DNA of 64,000 nucleotides from Salinibacterium sp. TMP30 (GCF_038397785.1 NZ_CP151642.1:2294001-2358000), one strand, 5' to 3'. Counted from the stretch's first letter, positions 12,050 through 21,403 are shown. Notes: a model not told the origin generated them from the letters alone. Translations and numbers: made by a program.

Positions 12050-12571
12050 TCATTCCCGAACGATCTCAAAACTGGCTGCAGCATTGCTGACAATGGCAGC
12101 ATGCAGCAAGTCTCTGCCTACATCGCTGATGTGCTGCTGGCCCGCGACACTGGCTGACAGCAAGTGGTCATGGGCCGACTTAAGCCCAGTAAACGCTGCG
12201 ACGGCGGATGCTGCTTCCGGAGAAATGTAGTCAATTCCCGCATCCGCGAGCGCGTCAATGATCGCGCCGGCAGCGAGGAGATCGTCGACGGTGAAACCGC
12301 CGTGCGGGTCGCCCGCCGCGATGACGGCGACGGTGAACCGGTCGCCTTTCGCCGTCTGCTGGGCGAGAACCCAGTCAGCGACGGTCGTGGCGGCCCCGGT
12401 TCCGGCGGCGAGGATTGAGAAGGGTCCCGGCAACTCAGGCACGGGCGTGACACCGTCGGCAAGAGCATCCACCCATACAACAACGTCAGCGCCAGGACTC
12501 AGCTCGAGCGCGCGCTGGCGGCCAAATCCGAAACGCACTTGGTACTGGGGTTGGTTGCGAGGATCGTTCAC
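12050..12571 (-). CDS. ComB-like (2-phosphosulfolactate phosphatase family) protein, short
   Basis: A 173-residue protein. VRFGFGRQRALELSPGADVVVWVDALADG followed by ILAAGTGAATTVADWVL and VAVIAAGDPHGGFTVDDLLAAG (read here in parts) resembles the ComB fold used by 2-phosphosulfolactate phosphatase. That enzyme is normally about 230-250 residues, and several of its motifs are not obvious, so a coenzyme M-type role is unlikely. I would call it a ComB-fold protein of unknown function. It sits 66 bases upstream of the DUF427 gene on the same strand. Confidence 0.6.
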   Translation of the reverse strand: MNDPRNQPQYQVRFGFGRQRALELSPGADVVVWVDALADGVTPVPELPGPFSILAAGTGAATTVADWVLAQQTAKGDRFTVAVIAAGDPHGGFTVDDLLAAGAIIDALADAGIDYISPEAASAVAAFTGLKSAHDHLLSASVAGQQHISDVGRDLLHAAIVSNAAASFEIVRE

Positions 12572-12643
12572 TCCACGAGGTTAAGGCAAACTTCGGTGGC
12601 GAACTCTCTGGATTACCTAATGTGACAGGAGCACACTAGAAGC

Positions 12644-13144
12644 ATGCGCGTGCTACTGAAACTCGAACTCGACTGCGACCCTGAAGATGCTTGGCGTGCG
12701 ATTCGCACTCCGCAAGTTTTTCGAGATGTCTCCTACCCCCTCACGCAGTTCACCTCGCTGGAAGCTGGCGGTTTTCCTGAACTGTGGCAACCCGGCGATC
12801 ATCCTGTGCAAGTGTCAGCGTTTGGCAAGTTTCCTATCGGTGAACAGCTGATTGCGGTGTCGTTCGAGAATTCCCCCGGCGGCCTTCGCATCATGCGCGA
12901 CCGGGGGCGAGGTCTCAGCGGGCCGCTCGCGCTCGTCAGCCACTGGGAGCATTCGATGGCGATCAGCGCTGCACCCGGAGGCAAGACTCTCTACCGTGAC
13001 CAACTCAGCTTCACGGCGGGCGCTCTCACCCCAGTGATGTGGCTCATGTATTGGGCGTTCTGGCAGTGGCGTGCGGCCGCACTCAAACGACTAGCCCCCA
13101 CCTGGGGTTCTGGCATAACCGGGCGAACTAACTTGAGTCTTTAG
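12644..13144 (+). CDS. SRPBCC-like hypothetical protein
   Basis: A 166-residue protein of unknown function. Its layout fits the SRPBCC/START-like lipid or hydrophobe-binding fold: an opening strand and helix (LKLELDCDPEDAWRAIRTP), a central beta region with SHWEHSMAI, and a long C-terminal amphipathic helix (VMWLMYWAFWQWRAAALKRLA). No catalytic motif is visible. The ATG at 12644 lies in a clean context and the next gene starts 62 bases downstream on the same strand. Confidence 0.65.
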   Translation: MRVLLKLELDCDPEDAWRAIRTPQVFRDVSYPLTQFTSLEAGGFPELWQPGDHPVQVSAFGKFPIGEQLIAVSFENSPGGLRIMRDRGRGLSGPLALVSHWEHSMAISAAPGGKTLYRDQLSFTAGALTPVMWLMYWAFWQWRAAALKRLAPTWGSGITGRTNLSL

Positions 13145-13206
13145 AGCTTGAGGCGCACTTCGGCCACGAGCATAAATCGAATCAGCGTGCGTGGAAGGAA
13201 GTCACG

Positions 13207-14190
13207 GTGCCCCGGTTGCGTCGCAGTGATCCCTCAGGTCTTGGATACCACCGGGTGCGTTCCGGTCGAGGCTTCAGCTTTAGAGATCCCCAAGGCACGA
13301 CGGTTGTGGACCGTCAGCGGCGTGAACGCTTCATGTCTCTCGGCATCCCGCCAGCCTGGAGCGATGTGTGGATCGCACCCTACGAAAATGGCCACATCCA
13401 AGCCACGGGACTAGATGCTGCTGGCCGACGACAGTACATCTACCACCCGGTCTGGCGTGAACGGCACGACCGCGAAAAGTTTGATCGAGCTCTAGCACTC
13501 GCTGAGGCGTTGCCGTCGGCGCGCGCACACGTCACTCGCACCCTGCGCAGTAGCGATGACGCTCACGAACGCAGCCTTGCTGCCGCCTTTCGGATGCTCG
13601 ACACCGGGGCACTGCGCATCGGCAGCGAACGCTATGCCGACGAAAACGGCAGCCGAGGTTTATCAACACTGCTGTGTAACCACGTGGGAGTGCGAGGCGA
13701 GTGCGTCACACTCCGCTTTCCCGCCAAGAGCGGTCAGCTCTGGGAAAGTGAGATTAGGGACGCCGACCTTGCGACCTTCGTTCGCGGCCGGCTGCGGGCC
13801 GGCAAGCAGACCCCCCTGCTTTCGTGGAGAGAGGGTAGTCATCGTCGCTCGCTGAGCGCATCCGACATCAACGATTATGTGCGCGAACGCACCGGCGGTG
13901 AGTTCACCGCAAAAGACTTTCGCACGTTGCGGGGCAGTGTGGCAGCCGCCAGTAGCCTCGCAGTGACCGGGCCCGCGCAGAGTCAGCGCGAGCGGGCGAC
14001 AGGGATCAAGCGCGCAATGGCAGCCGCAGCCGAGGTTTTGGGAAATACCCCCGCGATCGCGAGGAAGAGTTATGTCGACCCGCGCATCGTCGATGCTTAT
14101 ATCACTGGCTCAACAATTGACCCTCGCCGTTTAGCGTCGGCCGAGACTGAGTTGAGGCTGCTGCTCGCGCCAGCAACAACAGCAATCTGA
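13207..14190 (+). CDS. DNA topoisomerase IB (poxvirus/bacterial type)
   Basis: A 327-residue type IB topoisomerase of the poxvirus/bacterial kind, which relaxes supercoils through a 3'-phosphotyrosyl intermediate. The N-terminal clamp domain (GRGFSFRDPQG, RERFMSLGIPPAW, DVWIAPYENGHIQATG) is followed by the catalytic domain: IGSERYADENGSRGLSTL, RFPAKSG with the catalytic lysine, KDFRTLRGS, and ARKSYVDPR with the active-site tyrosine at residue 289. The second-shell His of the poxvirus enzyme is replaced by the RTLRGS motif. Start is GTG. Such enzymes are accessory in bacteria. Confidence 0.93.
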   Translation: MPRLRRSDPSGLGYHRVRSGRGFSFRDPQGTTVVDRQRRERFMSLGIPPAWSDVWIAPYENGHIQATGLDAAGRRQYIYHPVWRERHDREKFDRALALAEALPSARAHVTRTLRSSDDAHERSLAAAFRMLDTGALRIGSERYADENGSRGLSTLLCNHVGVRGECVTLRFPAKSGQLWESEIRDADLATFVRGRLRAGKQTPLLSWREGSHRRSLSASDINDYVRERTGGEFTAKDFRTLRGSVAAASSLAVTGPAQSQRERATGIKRAMAAAAEVLGNTPAIARKSYVDPRIVDAYITGSTIDPRRLASAETELRLLLAPATTAI

Positions 14191-14263
14191 TACCGACCCG
14201 CGCATTTCGAGCGAGCCTCGTTTAGTGCTTGTTTGGTTTCTGGTTTCGGTGCATTCTGAGGGA

Positions 14264-15211
14264 ATGGCTCAGACGAAGCAGGCCATCACGATTGACGGCC
14301 ACAAGCTCACGCTCACCAATCTCGACAAGGTGTTGTATCCCGAAACCGGCACGACAAAGGCCGATGTTCTTGAGTACTACACCGCGATCGCCGACGTACT
14401 GATTCCCCACGCGAGAGATCGTCCCGCCACGCGCAAGCGTTGGGTCGACGGGGTGGGCACAGCAAGCATGCCTGGCATGGTGTTCTTCCAGAAAAACCTC
14501 GAAGACTTTGCCCCAGAGTGGATCGCACGGCGCACCATCGAGCACAAAGATCACTCCAACGTTTACCCACTCGTGAACGATCTCGCGACTTTGACATGGC
14601 TCGGCCAAGTTGCTGCGCTAGAGATTCATGTTCCGCAGTGGAGGTTCGGAAAGAATGGTCAACCCAAGAATCCGGATCGCCTGGTGCTAGATCTCGATCC
14701 CGGCGAAGGTGTTGGGCTCGCCGAGTGTGCCGAAGTTGCGCGCTACGCGCGCACGATTCTGAAAAACATGGGTCTCGACCCGATGCCAGTAACCAGCGGG
14801 AGCAAAGGCATCCACCTGTACGCAGCTCTCGACGGGCGCTCCAACTCGAAGCAAATGTCAGAGGTGGCACATGAGTTGGCCCAGGCACTTGAGGCCGATC
14901 ATCCGGAGCTCATCGTCAGTGACATGAAGAAGTCACTTCGTCGCGGAAAAGTGCTTGTTGATTGGAGCCAGAACAGTTCGTCGAAGACCACAGTGACGCC
15001 CTATTCGTTGCGCGGTCGCTCTCGCCCGTTTGTGGCGACGCCGCGAACATGGCGCGAACTCGCCTCGCCCAATCTTGAGCAGTTGGACTACACGCAGGTG
15101 CTGGCGCGGATGAAACGGCGCAAAGATCCCCTGCGAGCACTAGTGGAGAGGGAACCAGCCACCGCGGTGAACACTGCGAGCGCCGATCGTTTGCGTACCT
15201 ACGGTTCGTAG
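14264..15211 (+). CDS. LigD-type primase-polymerase domain protein (stand-alone)
   Basis: A 315-residue archaeo-eukaryotic primase-type polymerase of the LigD PolDom family, which fills gaps and adds nucleotides during non-homologous end joining. The metal-binding acidic residues are visible in LVLDLDPGEG and in VLVDWSQN, with the SGSKGIHLY nucleotide-binding segment between them. It lacks ligase and phosphoesterase domains, so it would need partners coded elsewhere; no Ku gene is in the window. The frame is open upstream to 14225; I use the ATG at 14264 (MAQTKQAITIDG) as the family-like start although its GAGGG is very close, and a GTG at 14249 is possible. Confidence 0.9.
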   Translation: MAQTKQAITIDGHKLTLTNLDKVLYPETGTTKADVLEYYTAIADVLIPHARDRPATRKRWVDGVGTASMPGMVFFQKNLEDFAPEWIARRTIEHKDHSNVYPLVNDLATLTWLGQVAALEIHVPQWRFGKNGQPKNPDRLVLDLDPGEGVGLAECAEVARYARTILKNMGLDPMPVTSGSKGIHLYAALDGRSNSKQMSEVAHELAQALEADHPELIVSDMKKSLRRGKVLVDWSQNSSSKTTVTPYSLRGRSRPFVATPRTWRELASPNLEQLDYTQVLARMKRRKDPLRALVEREPATAVNTASADRLRTYGS

Positions 15212-15315
15212 CGTGACGCAGCCAAGAACTGACTGATTGACGGGGTGAAGGATCGCAAGAAGACCAGTCCAGCCGAGTTGAGCTAACGGTCGGGCCGCGC
15301 AACTAATCTGAACCT

Positions 15316-15945
15316 ATGACCGCTCTTGAGGTTGCCGACTGGCGCCGACGCACTTTTGCTCTCTACGCCGCAGTTCGTGCTAACCCGGATGCGGCGAGCG
15401 CCCACGCCGAGTGGCGTGCGGGTCGAGATGAGCTTTTTGCCACGCATCCAGCTTCGCCGCTATTGCCGGAGGACCGGCGCGACTTTAGTGGGTTGCCGGT
15501 TAGCGACTACGACCCAGAGTGGCGGTTTGAGGCATCCATAGTTCCTAGTGAGGGTCTTCCGGGAGAAAAGCGCCGCATGGAAGTCGAGACCGGTACGGAT
15601 GGTGTGGTGCCGTTTGATCTGTTGGGTACGGTGACGATTGACCAGGTTGGCACTCTCGATGTGTGGCGCCTGGCGTCATATGGTGGCGGAATTTTTATTC
15701 CTGTGAAGGATGCTCTCTCCCGGGTTGCTGGCGGTACCTACGGTGGCGGTCGCTACCTCATCGACACCGTGAAGGGTGCCGATCTTGGAGCGGGCAGCGC
15801 GCCAGAGTCGCTTGTGCTCGATTTCAACTTTGCCTACAACCCCTCGTGCGCGTATGACCCCGCGTGGGCCTGCCCTCTGGCGCAGGCGGGGAACACTGTG
15901 ACTGTGCAAGTGCCGGTAGGTGAGCGGTATGGTGCCTCTGCCTGA
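15316..15945 (+). CDS. DUF1684 domain protein
   Basis: A 209-residue DUF1684 family protein. The family signature near the C-terminus is complete: VLDFNFAYNPSCAYD followed by PAWACPLAQAGNTV, with two Cys residues, and the central GGRYLIDTVKGAD is typical. DUF1684 proteins are soluble and of unknown biochemical function. The start at ATG 15316 gives the normal N-terminus (DWRRRTFALYAAVR). It is flanked by same-strand genes with gaps of over 100 bases, so it is probably monocistronic. Confidence 0.9.
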   Translation: MTALEVADWRRRTFALYAAVRANPDAASAHAEWRAGRDELFATHPASPLLPEDRRDFSGLPVSDYDPEWRFEASIVPSEGLPGEKRRMEVETGTDGVVPFDLLGTVTIDQVGTLDVWRLASYGGGIFIPVKDALSRVAGGTYGGGRYLIDTVKGADLGAGSAPESLVLDFNFAYNPSCAYDPAWACPLAQAGNTVTVQVPVGERYGASA

Positions 15946-16215
15946 TAGGCTGGGGTTACTTGCGAAACAATTGTGTTTCCCTGCGTCGTAGAACGCTTCC
16001 CTCTTCTCGTCCACGTCAATCAGAAACGTGTGGCTCGTAGATAACTTTCTCCGGCGAACTGGAGTTATCCGCGCCGAACGAAAGTTCGAGATCTGACCTG
16101 TGTACCGCATCCGTGTGAAACACCTGATTGGGTCGGTGTAGATCAGTGCGGGCTGTGCCTGTACGCCTCCGGTATAACGCCCATCTGTTACTTATGCCTG
16201 AAAGGCACCACTACT

Positions 16216-17811
16216 TTGACTGAACAAACTTTTAGTTCGCTCGGCGTACCCGCCCCGCTCGTAGCTGCACTCGCAGCCGACGGTAAGACCACGCCGTTCC
16301 CTATCCAACTTGACACCCTTCCGGACACTCTCGGTGGCCGCGACGTGCTCGGCCGCGGTAAGACAGGCTCGGGCAAGACCCTCGCCTTCTCGCTGCCGAT
16401 GGTTGCTCGCCTCGGCGGCAAGCTTTCGGGTGGCAAGCGCCGCTCGGGTCGTCCGCTGGGTCTCGTGCTTGCACCAACTCGCGAGCTCGCCACCCAGATC
16501 TCTGCCGTCATCGAGCCCCTCGCCGCTGCGTACGGACTCAACACCACCACGATTTTCGGTGGTGTGAGCCAGAACCGTCAGGTTGCCGCGCTCAAAGCCG
16601 GCGTTGACATTGTTGTGGCCTGCCCTGGTCGCCTCGAAGACCTCATCAAACAGGGCTTCGTAAGCCTCGATGCCGTCGAGATCACCGTGCTTGACGAGGC
16701 CGACCACATGGCCGACCTCGGCTTCTTGCCCGTTGTAACGCGCCTTCTCGACAAAACCCCCAGCAACGGACAGCGCCTGCTATTCAGCGCCACCCTCGAC
16801 AACGGTGTAGACAAGCTGGTTCGCCGGTTCCTCCACAACGAGGTAATGCACTCGGTTGACGAAGCGAACTCACACGTCTCGGCGATGACCCACCACGTGT
16901 TCGAAGTCGACAGCGTTGAAGCGAAGCGCGTTCTCATCGAGAAGCTCGCTTCGGGCACCGGCCGCCGTCTGCTCTTCATGCGCACCAAGCACCACGCCAA
17001 GAAGCTGGCCCGCCAACTCGTCGATGCCGGCATCCCCGCCGCTGACCTCCACGGAAACCTCTCGCAGGTAGCCCGTGACCGCAACCTGGCAGCCTTCTCC
17101 GCCGGTGACGTAAAAGTGCTTGTCGCCACGGATGTCGCAGCGCGCGGCGTGCACGTCGACAACATTGAGCTGGTCATCCACGTTGATCCGCCCGCCGAGC
17201 ACAAGGCCTACCTGCACCGCAGTGGCCGCACCGCTCGTGCCGGAGAAGAGGGCGACGTCATCACGATCGTTCTTCCGACCCAGCGTAAAGACACAGCAGC
17301 ACTGCTGCGTAAGGCCGCCATCACGGTGACCCCACAGCACGTGAACGCCAACTCGGATGCCGTGACCGCCCTAGTCGGTCAGGTTGCCGAATACGTGAAG
17401 CCTGCGCCTCGCGCAGCAGCTCCCGCCCGTGGCCAGTCACAGGGCGGCCGCTCGCAGGGGGCAAACGCCCAGCGCAAGCGTGCACGTCGCCCCGGTGAGG
17501 GTGATGGCGGCGGCCGTGATGGTGCCCGCGAGGGTGCCCGCGGTGGCGCTCGTGGCGGCCAGTCACGCGGCGGCAACGCCGCTCGTGGTGGCCAGCAGCG
17601 CTCCAACCAGCAGGGTTCCGGCCGTAGCAGCGGAGTTGTTGCCGGTGCCGGTGCGGACGAACAGCGCTCAACCCACCAGCCGAAACAGCAGCACTCCGAT
17701 GCCCCGTCGCGTCCCCGTGGCGGCAAGGGCCGCGCTCAGGGCGGTGGCGGTCCCGTTCGCGTCGGACAGGTAGTTCGACCGAACCGTCGCGCTTCCAGCA
17801 GCGGACGCTAA
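16216..17811 (+). CDS. DEAD-box ATP-dependent RNA helicase
   Basis: A 531-residue DEAD-box RNA helicase. All motifs are present: Q-motif region (FPIQLDTLPDTLGG), Walker A variant GRGKTGSGKT, PTRELA, VLDEADHMADLGF, SAT, and in the second RecA domain RDRNLAAF, ATDVAARGVHV and HRSGRTARAG. Residues about 395-531 form a basic, Gly/Arg/Gln-rich tail with many RGG-like repeats, which normally adds RNA affinity. Start is TTG at 16216 with AAAGG ten bases upstream. A 270-base 5' gap precedes it, compatible with the long cold-responsive leaders of such helicases, but no specific element could be shown. Confidence 0.95.
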   Translation: MTEQTFSSLGVPAPLVAALAADGKTTPFPIQLDTLPDTLGGRDVLGRGKTGSGKTLAFSLPMVARLGGKLSGGKRRSGRPLGLVLAPTRELATQISAVIEPLAAAYGLNTTTIFGGVSQNRQVAALKAGVDIVVACPGRLEDLIKQGFVSLDAVEITVLDEADHMADLGFLPVVTRLLDKTPSNGQRLLFSATLDNGVDKLVRRFLHNEVMHSVDEANSHVSAMTHHVFEVDSVEAKRVLIEKLASGTGRRLLFMRTKHHAKKLARQLVDAGIPAADLHGNLSQVARDRNLAAFSAGDVKVLVATDVAARGVHVDNIELVIHVDPPAEHKAYLHRSGRTARAGEEGDVITIVLPTQRKDTAALLRKAAITVTPQHVNANSDAVTALVGQVAEYVKPAPRAAAPARGQSQGGRSQGANAQRKRARRPGEGDGGGRDGAREGARGGARGGQSRGGNAARGGQQRSNQQGSGRSSGVVAGAGADEQRSTHQPKQQHSDAPSRPRGGKGRAQGGGGPVRVGQVVRPNRRASSSGR

Positions 17812-17961
17812 CAACTCAGCCCCGCACGACACAGCTCTGCCAGATAGGGCGGTGACCTGCTCCCAGCATTAGCTGGGCAGTGGTTCGCCGCCCTTCTGTA
17901 TTGGTGAGGCTACTTCTCGCCAGACACTCTCGCTTGGGTCGTGAAGTCAACCGATTTTGCC

Positions 17962-19530
17962 CTAGAGGTCGAGCACAAGTTCCGGGCTTGTCGCGCGCGA
18001 GACGCACGGGTAGAACACGCCGATTTCGTCTTTGTCGGCGTCGGGCATCACTGAGTCGAGGTGCTGGGGAGCGCCGGCCAACACCTGGGTCTCGCACGTT
18101 CCACAAACGCCGGTTCCGCACGATGTCGCTACGGCAATTCCGGCACCCTGAAGAGCGCTCAGGATGCTTTGATCCGCTCTGACATTGATCTGGCGGGAAC
18201 TGCGACGAGCCACCACCGACACTGGTGTGCGATTCACCCCGCTCGCGCGGTCGACAGCAAGGAAGCGTTCCACGTGGCAGCGATCGACCGGTGTGGCGGC
18301 AACCACAGCGTCGAGCACGGCACCACTGCCGCACGCATACACATCACCCGTGCTCGCGGTGATCTCGGCCGCCAAATCGATGCGTACCGCGCGCTGGTCG
18401 CCAGCGACAACGGTAACCTGATGGCCGTAACGCTGCTCGAGTTCGCCCGCGAACGCCATCTCGGAGCGGCTGCGCCCCAAGTACAAGAGGCGCCATGACC
18501 GCGCGAGCGGGAGCGCCTCGATCATGGCGCGAATCGGCGTGATCCCGATGCCTCCGGCAATGAAGAGATATTCGTGCGCGGCCTCAAGAGGAAAGGTATT
18601 GCGTGGGCCGATCACGTCAAGCTCATCACCGACCGCGGCGACGTCATGCAGATAGGTACTGCCGACGCCAGCCGGTGCCATCCGCAGGACCGAGATGTCG
18701 AGGTGATCGCGATCAGCGGGGTCGCTGCAGAGCGAATACTGTCGCTCTAGGCTGTTAGGTAGCCGAACGGTGATGTGTGCCCCGGCATACCAGGGCGCGA
18801 TCGGTCCCCCATCGACGCGGGCGAGACGCAACCGGACAACACCGACGGCGACGAGTTGCTTCGCCACAATGCGCATCCGTACCACCGCAAGAGGGTCGCT
18901 CGGGTTCGCCTCATTCAGAGAAGGAACCGTAGCGCCACGGCCCTGGGTCGCACCAGCCTGTACCGCGTCCGTGGCGGTCGTAGCCGAGGGGGCAGGGCGG
19001 CGCCGGCGAGCCATCACAATGCGCACGACGAGCGCGAGCACGCTTGCCGTGACGACGACCGTAGCAACAAGCTGGTACCAGATTTCTCCCGCATCCGTGC
19101 CGGCAAAAGCCCCATGCAGGGCGACGGCGAGTACGGCAACATAGCTGAGGTAGTGCACTGCTTTCCAGAACCGACGCGGTAGCCGATTCATTACGAGTGA
19201 AGTCAACTGCACCACCACAAGCACGTAGAACGACACGATCCCGAGCGCGACGGGCAATGGACGATACTCGGCGATGAGCGGAATCAGCAGTTGATCGAGC
19301 GGCATCGCGAGCCACGGGTCGAGCATGAGCGAGACCATGTGGATGAGCGTGAGCACGAGGGCGGTCCCCCCGAGGTAGCGGTGCAAGTCTTGGAGCCACG
19401 CCGGGTTGTCGGCACCCCGGAACACGCGAGTGGACAGCAGGATGCCCCACAGTACTGCGGCGGTCATGATCACCCACGCGAGAATCGCACTCGCACGCGT
19501 GACATACCACCAGAAATGCGGGTCATTCAT
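17962..19530 (-). CDS. Transmembrane flavin reductase with 2Fe-2S domain
   Basis: A 522-residue fusion. Residues about 5-175 contain several transmembrane helices with conserved histidines (DLHRYLGG, LIHMVSL, VHYLSYVAVLAVALHG) typical of the ferric-reductase-like haem-binding domain. Next comes a ferredoxin-reductase module with the FAD motif RQYSLCS and the NAD-binding region FIAGGIGITPIRAMIE. The C-terminal 2Fe-2S ferredoxin domain has SCGTGVCGTCET and the fourth Cys in FYPCVSRA. It should pass electrons from NAD(P)H across the membrane. Its start overlaps the stop of apbE (ATGA), so the two are co-translated. Confidence 0.92.
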   Translation of the reverse strand: MNDPHFWWYVTRASAILAWVIMTAAVLWGILLSTRVFRGADNPAWLQDLHRYLGGTALVLTLIHMVSLMLDPWLAMPLDQLLIPLIAEYRPLPVALGIVSFYVLVVVQLTSLVMNRLPRRFWKAVHYLSYVAVLAVALHGAFAGTDAGEIWYQLVATVVVTASVLALVVRIVMARRRRPAPSATTATDAVQAGATQGRGATVPSLNEANPSDPLAVVRMRIVAKQLVAVGVVRLRLARVDGGPIAPWYAGAHITVRLPNSLERQYSLCSDPADRDHLDISVLRMAPAGVGSTYLHDVAAVGDELDVIGPRNTFPLEAAHEYLFIAGGIGITPIRAMIEALPLARSWRLLYLGRSRSEMAFAGELEQRYGHQVTVVAGDQRAVRIDLAAEITASTGDVYACGSGAVLDAVVAATPVDRCHVERFLAVDRASGVNRTPVSVVARRSSRQINVRADQSILSALQGAGIAVATSCGTGVCGTCETQVLAGAPQHLDSVMPDADKDEIGVFYPCVSRATSPELVLDL

Positions 19531-20519
19531 GCGTAGTCTCCCCAGTTGTCGGTCGCAAACTCGCGACCCTCGTCATCGATAAGTAGCCCAGCGGCACCGC
19601 GAGTGGGCAACCAGGCAAGGTAGTCGGTCATCGGGCGAAGAAAGCCCGATTTGGTTAGGGTCTCGGCGCGGGCAGCGGTGTTCGCGAGGACCGTGACGGT
19701 CTGCACACTCGTCGTCGCGCTGCGCTGCGTCTGCGGGTCGATGAGGTGGTGCGTCTGGGTCGACGCGTGCTGACCCCAGCGGCGCTTGCGCTGACTCGAG
19801 GTCGCAATGCCGCCCTCAGTCATGCGCACCGTCGACCGAGTGTTAGTCGCATCGAAGGGGTCCTCGACCCCCACACGCCACGCGATCCCGTCGGGGGCAT
19901 CACCCATGACGCGCAGATCTCCCCCCACCTCGACAACGCAACCCCAAGCACCCAATTCCATAATGGATGCCGCGAGCTGGTCGGCTGCCAGCCCCTTTCC
20001 GATACCCCCGGCATCGAGAGTCATGCCTACCGGGAGCGTCACCCTTTCTCCCTCGACAACGATGGCATCAAGGTTCTGCCCCGAGCGGGCAGAAACGGGC
20101 AGAGTGGTAGTTACTGTGGGGTCCACTGTTGATCGGTCGTAACCCGCGGCGATGACGGCGGGAAGGAGCGTGGGATCGAACTGGCGGTCAGTCTCGCGCC
20201 AGCCCTCACGCATCGCCGTAATCAGGTGGATCATGTCGGCCGATACTGTCTCGGCGCCTCCGGCAGCTCGGTTAAGCCGGCTGAGGTCACTGTCGACGAT
20301 AAATCGACTCCAGCTCTGTTCGAGACGCTCCCCCTCACGTTCAAGGAGTCGCGCTGCGCCCTCCGGCGCTGCCAAGATTCGAGCTCGCGCCCGCCCGCCC
20401 ATCATCGCCCACTCGTGGTCGGTGGCCCGGGGAGTCGCGCCCGACGACCGTACGGCCGCGCGAATGGCGTCCCGGGCGACGTGGGTGACGGCATCCATGA
20501 TCAGAGGAGCCGAGTGCAT
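19527..20519 (-). CDS. apbE: FAD:protein FMN transferase (ApbE family)
   Basis: A 330-residue ApbE-family flavin transferase, which attaches FMN covalently to a Ser/Thr of target proteins using FAD and magnesium. Family features: WSRFIVDSDLSRLN near residue 70, FDPTLLPAVIAAGYD, LDAGGIGKGLAAD, VVEVGGDLRVMG, and the C-terminal HHLIDPQTQ with TVLANTAARAETLTKSGF. No lipoprotein or export signal is obvious, so it may act in the cytoplasm. It directly precedes the transmembrane reductase and follows two small exported proteins, none of which has a recognisable FMN-binding target domain. Confidence 0.92.
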   Translation of the reverse strand: MHSAPLIMDAVTHVARDAIRAAVRSSGATPRATDHEWAMMGGRARARILAAPEGAARLLEREGERLEQSWSRFIVDSDLSRLNRAAGGAETVSADMIHLITAMREGWRETDRQFDPTLLPAVIAAGYDRSTVDPTVTTTLPVSARSGQNLDAIVVEGERVTLPVGMTLDAGGIGKGLAADQLAASIMELGAWGCVVEVGGDLRVMGDAPDGIAWRVGVEDPFDATNTRSTVRMTEGGIATSSQRKRRWGQHASTQTHHLIDPQTQRSATTSVQTVTVLANTAARAETLTKSGFLRPMTDYLAWLPTRGAAGLLIDDEGREFATDNWGDYA

Positions 20520-20533
20520 AATTGCCGGGCGGC

Positions 20534-20920
20534 TTAGCCGCCCGAACCTGCCGTGGTGGCGTCGGGTGCGGGAGCGGCAGGAGCGGGAGCTGCCGGAGCA
20601 GGAGCGGGCGCGGGCGCGGGTGCCGCAGGCGCTGCGGGTGCGGGTGCAGGTGCCGCAGGAGCAGCCGGAGCGGCAGGGACCGTGGCTGCCTCGGCGGCAG
20701 GTGCAGCGGCAGCAGGTGCCGCAGGGGCTGCAGGTGCAGCGGCCGTGGGGGTCGATGCGGGCGCCGGGTCGAGAACGGTGAGCATCGATGTTTCAGCAAC
20801 GGCTTGGTTCTGGGCGAGTGCGGCGGAGACTTGAAAACCGGTGACCATCACGATAAACGCGATTGCTGTGCCAGCACCTGTGACTATGCGCGCTGACGCC
20901 GCAGGATGATGCTTAGTCAT
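20534..20920 (-). CDS. Small Ala/Pro-rich membrane-anchored or exported protein
   Basis: A 128-residue protein with one hydrophobic segment (IVTGAGTAIAFIVMVTGFQVSAALA, residues about 12-36) that is a signal peptide or anchor, then a short normal stretch (QNQAVAETSMLTVLDP) and a low-complexity Ala/Pro tail of some 75 residues. No domain is recognised. ATG at 20920 overlaps the upstream stop by 8 bases. The tail is of the kind that spans a cell wall. Its place in the operon suggests a role in the same extracytoplasmic redox process, but the product could also be a decayed FMN-binding protein that kept only leader and linker. Confidence 0.65.
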   Translation of the reverse strand: MTKHHPAASARIVTGAGTAIAFIVMVTGFQVSAALAQNQAVAETSMLTVLDPAPASTPTAAAPAAPAAPAAAAPAAEAATVPAAPAAPAAPAPAPAAPAAPAPAPAPAPAAPAPAAPAPDATTAGSGG

Positions 20921-21281
20921 CGTCCTCGTGGTCCTCGTGATCTTCGCCCTCGTGGTCTTCGCCCTCGTACTCGTCATGATCGTCGTCGGCGTACTGGTCG
21001 TCATCGGCGTACTCGTCGTCACTGCTCGTAGCGCCAGATCCTCCCGTGCTCACCGAAGGAGCGGGCACGGACCCGGAGCCAACTGACGGCGCAGGGGTGG
21101 GAGCAGTCGGTGTCGGCGTGGCCGACTCGGGCGACTGAGGAACGATGATCGGATCGGGGCTGCCAACGACTGGCTGTTCCGTCGATGCGGTACTGAGCAC
21201 GGACTGATTGACGGCGTAGGCACCTCCCGCGGTGCCAAGCACGGCGAGGATGGAAAGTACGGTCGTGATCTGTGTTTTCAT
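20913..21281 (-). CDS. Small exported acidic protein
   Basis: A 122-residue protein with an N-terminal signal peptide (TTVLSILAVLGTAGGAYA), a Ser/Thr/Pro-rich linker and a strongly acidic tail (EYADDDQYADDDHDEYEGE and similar repeats of Asp, Glu and His). The tail could bind metal ions. A GSGATSS stretch in the linker matches the core of the ApbE flavinylation motif (S/T-G-A-T), yet the FMN-binding domain that normally surrounds it is missing. First gene of the apbE operon and divergent from the two-component system, which probably controls it. Confidence 0.7.
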   Translation of the reverse strand: MKTQITTVLSILAVLGTAGGAYAVNQSVLSTASTEQPVVGSPDPIIVPQSPESATPTPTAPTPAPSVGSGSVPAPSVSTGGSGATSSDDEYADDDQYADDDHDEYEGEDHEGEDHEDHEDDD

Positions 21282-21403
21282 ACTGCAACGCTAACGAGGC
21301 GCGGTTGCAGGCGGATCCCTCGCTTATCCAAGATTTGTCCAAGATGGCCGGTACCCACGCCGTCCTCCCGCCCGTGCAGAGCCACGCAGGGCACAATGAG
21401 CAC

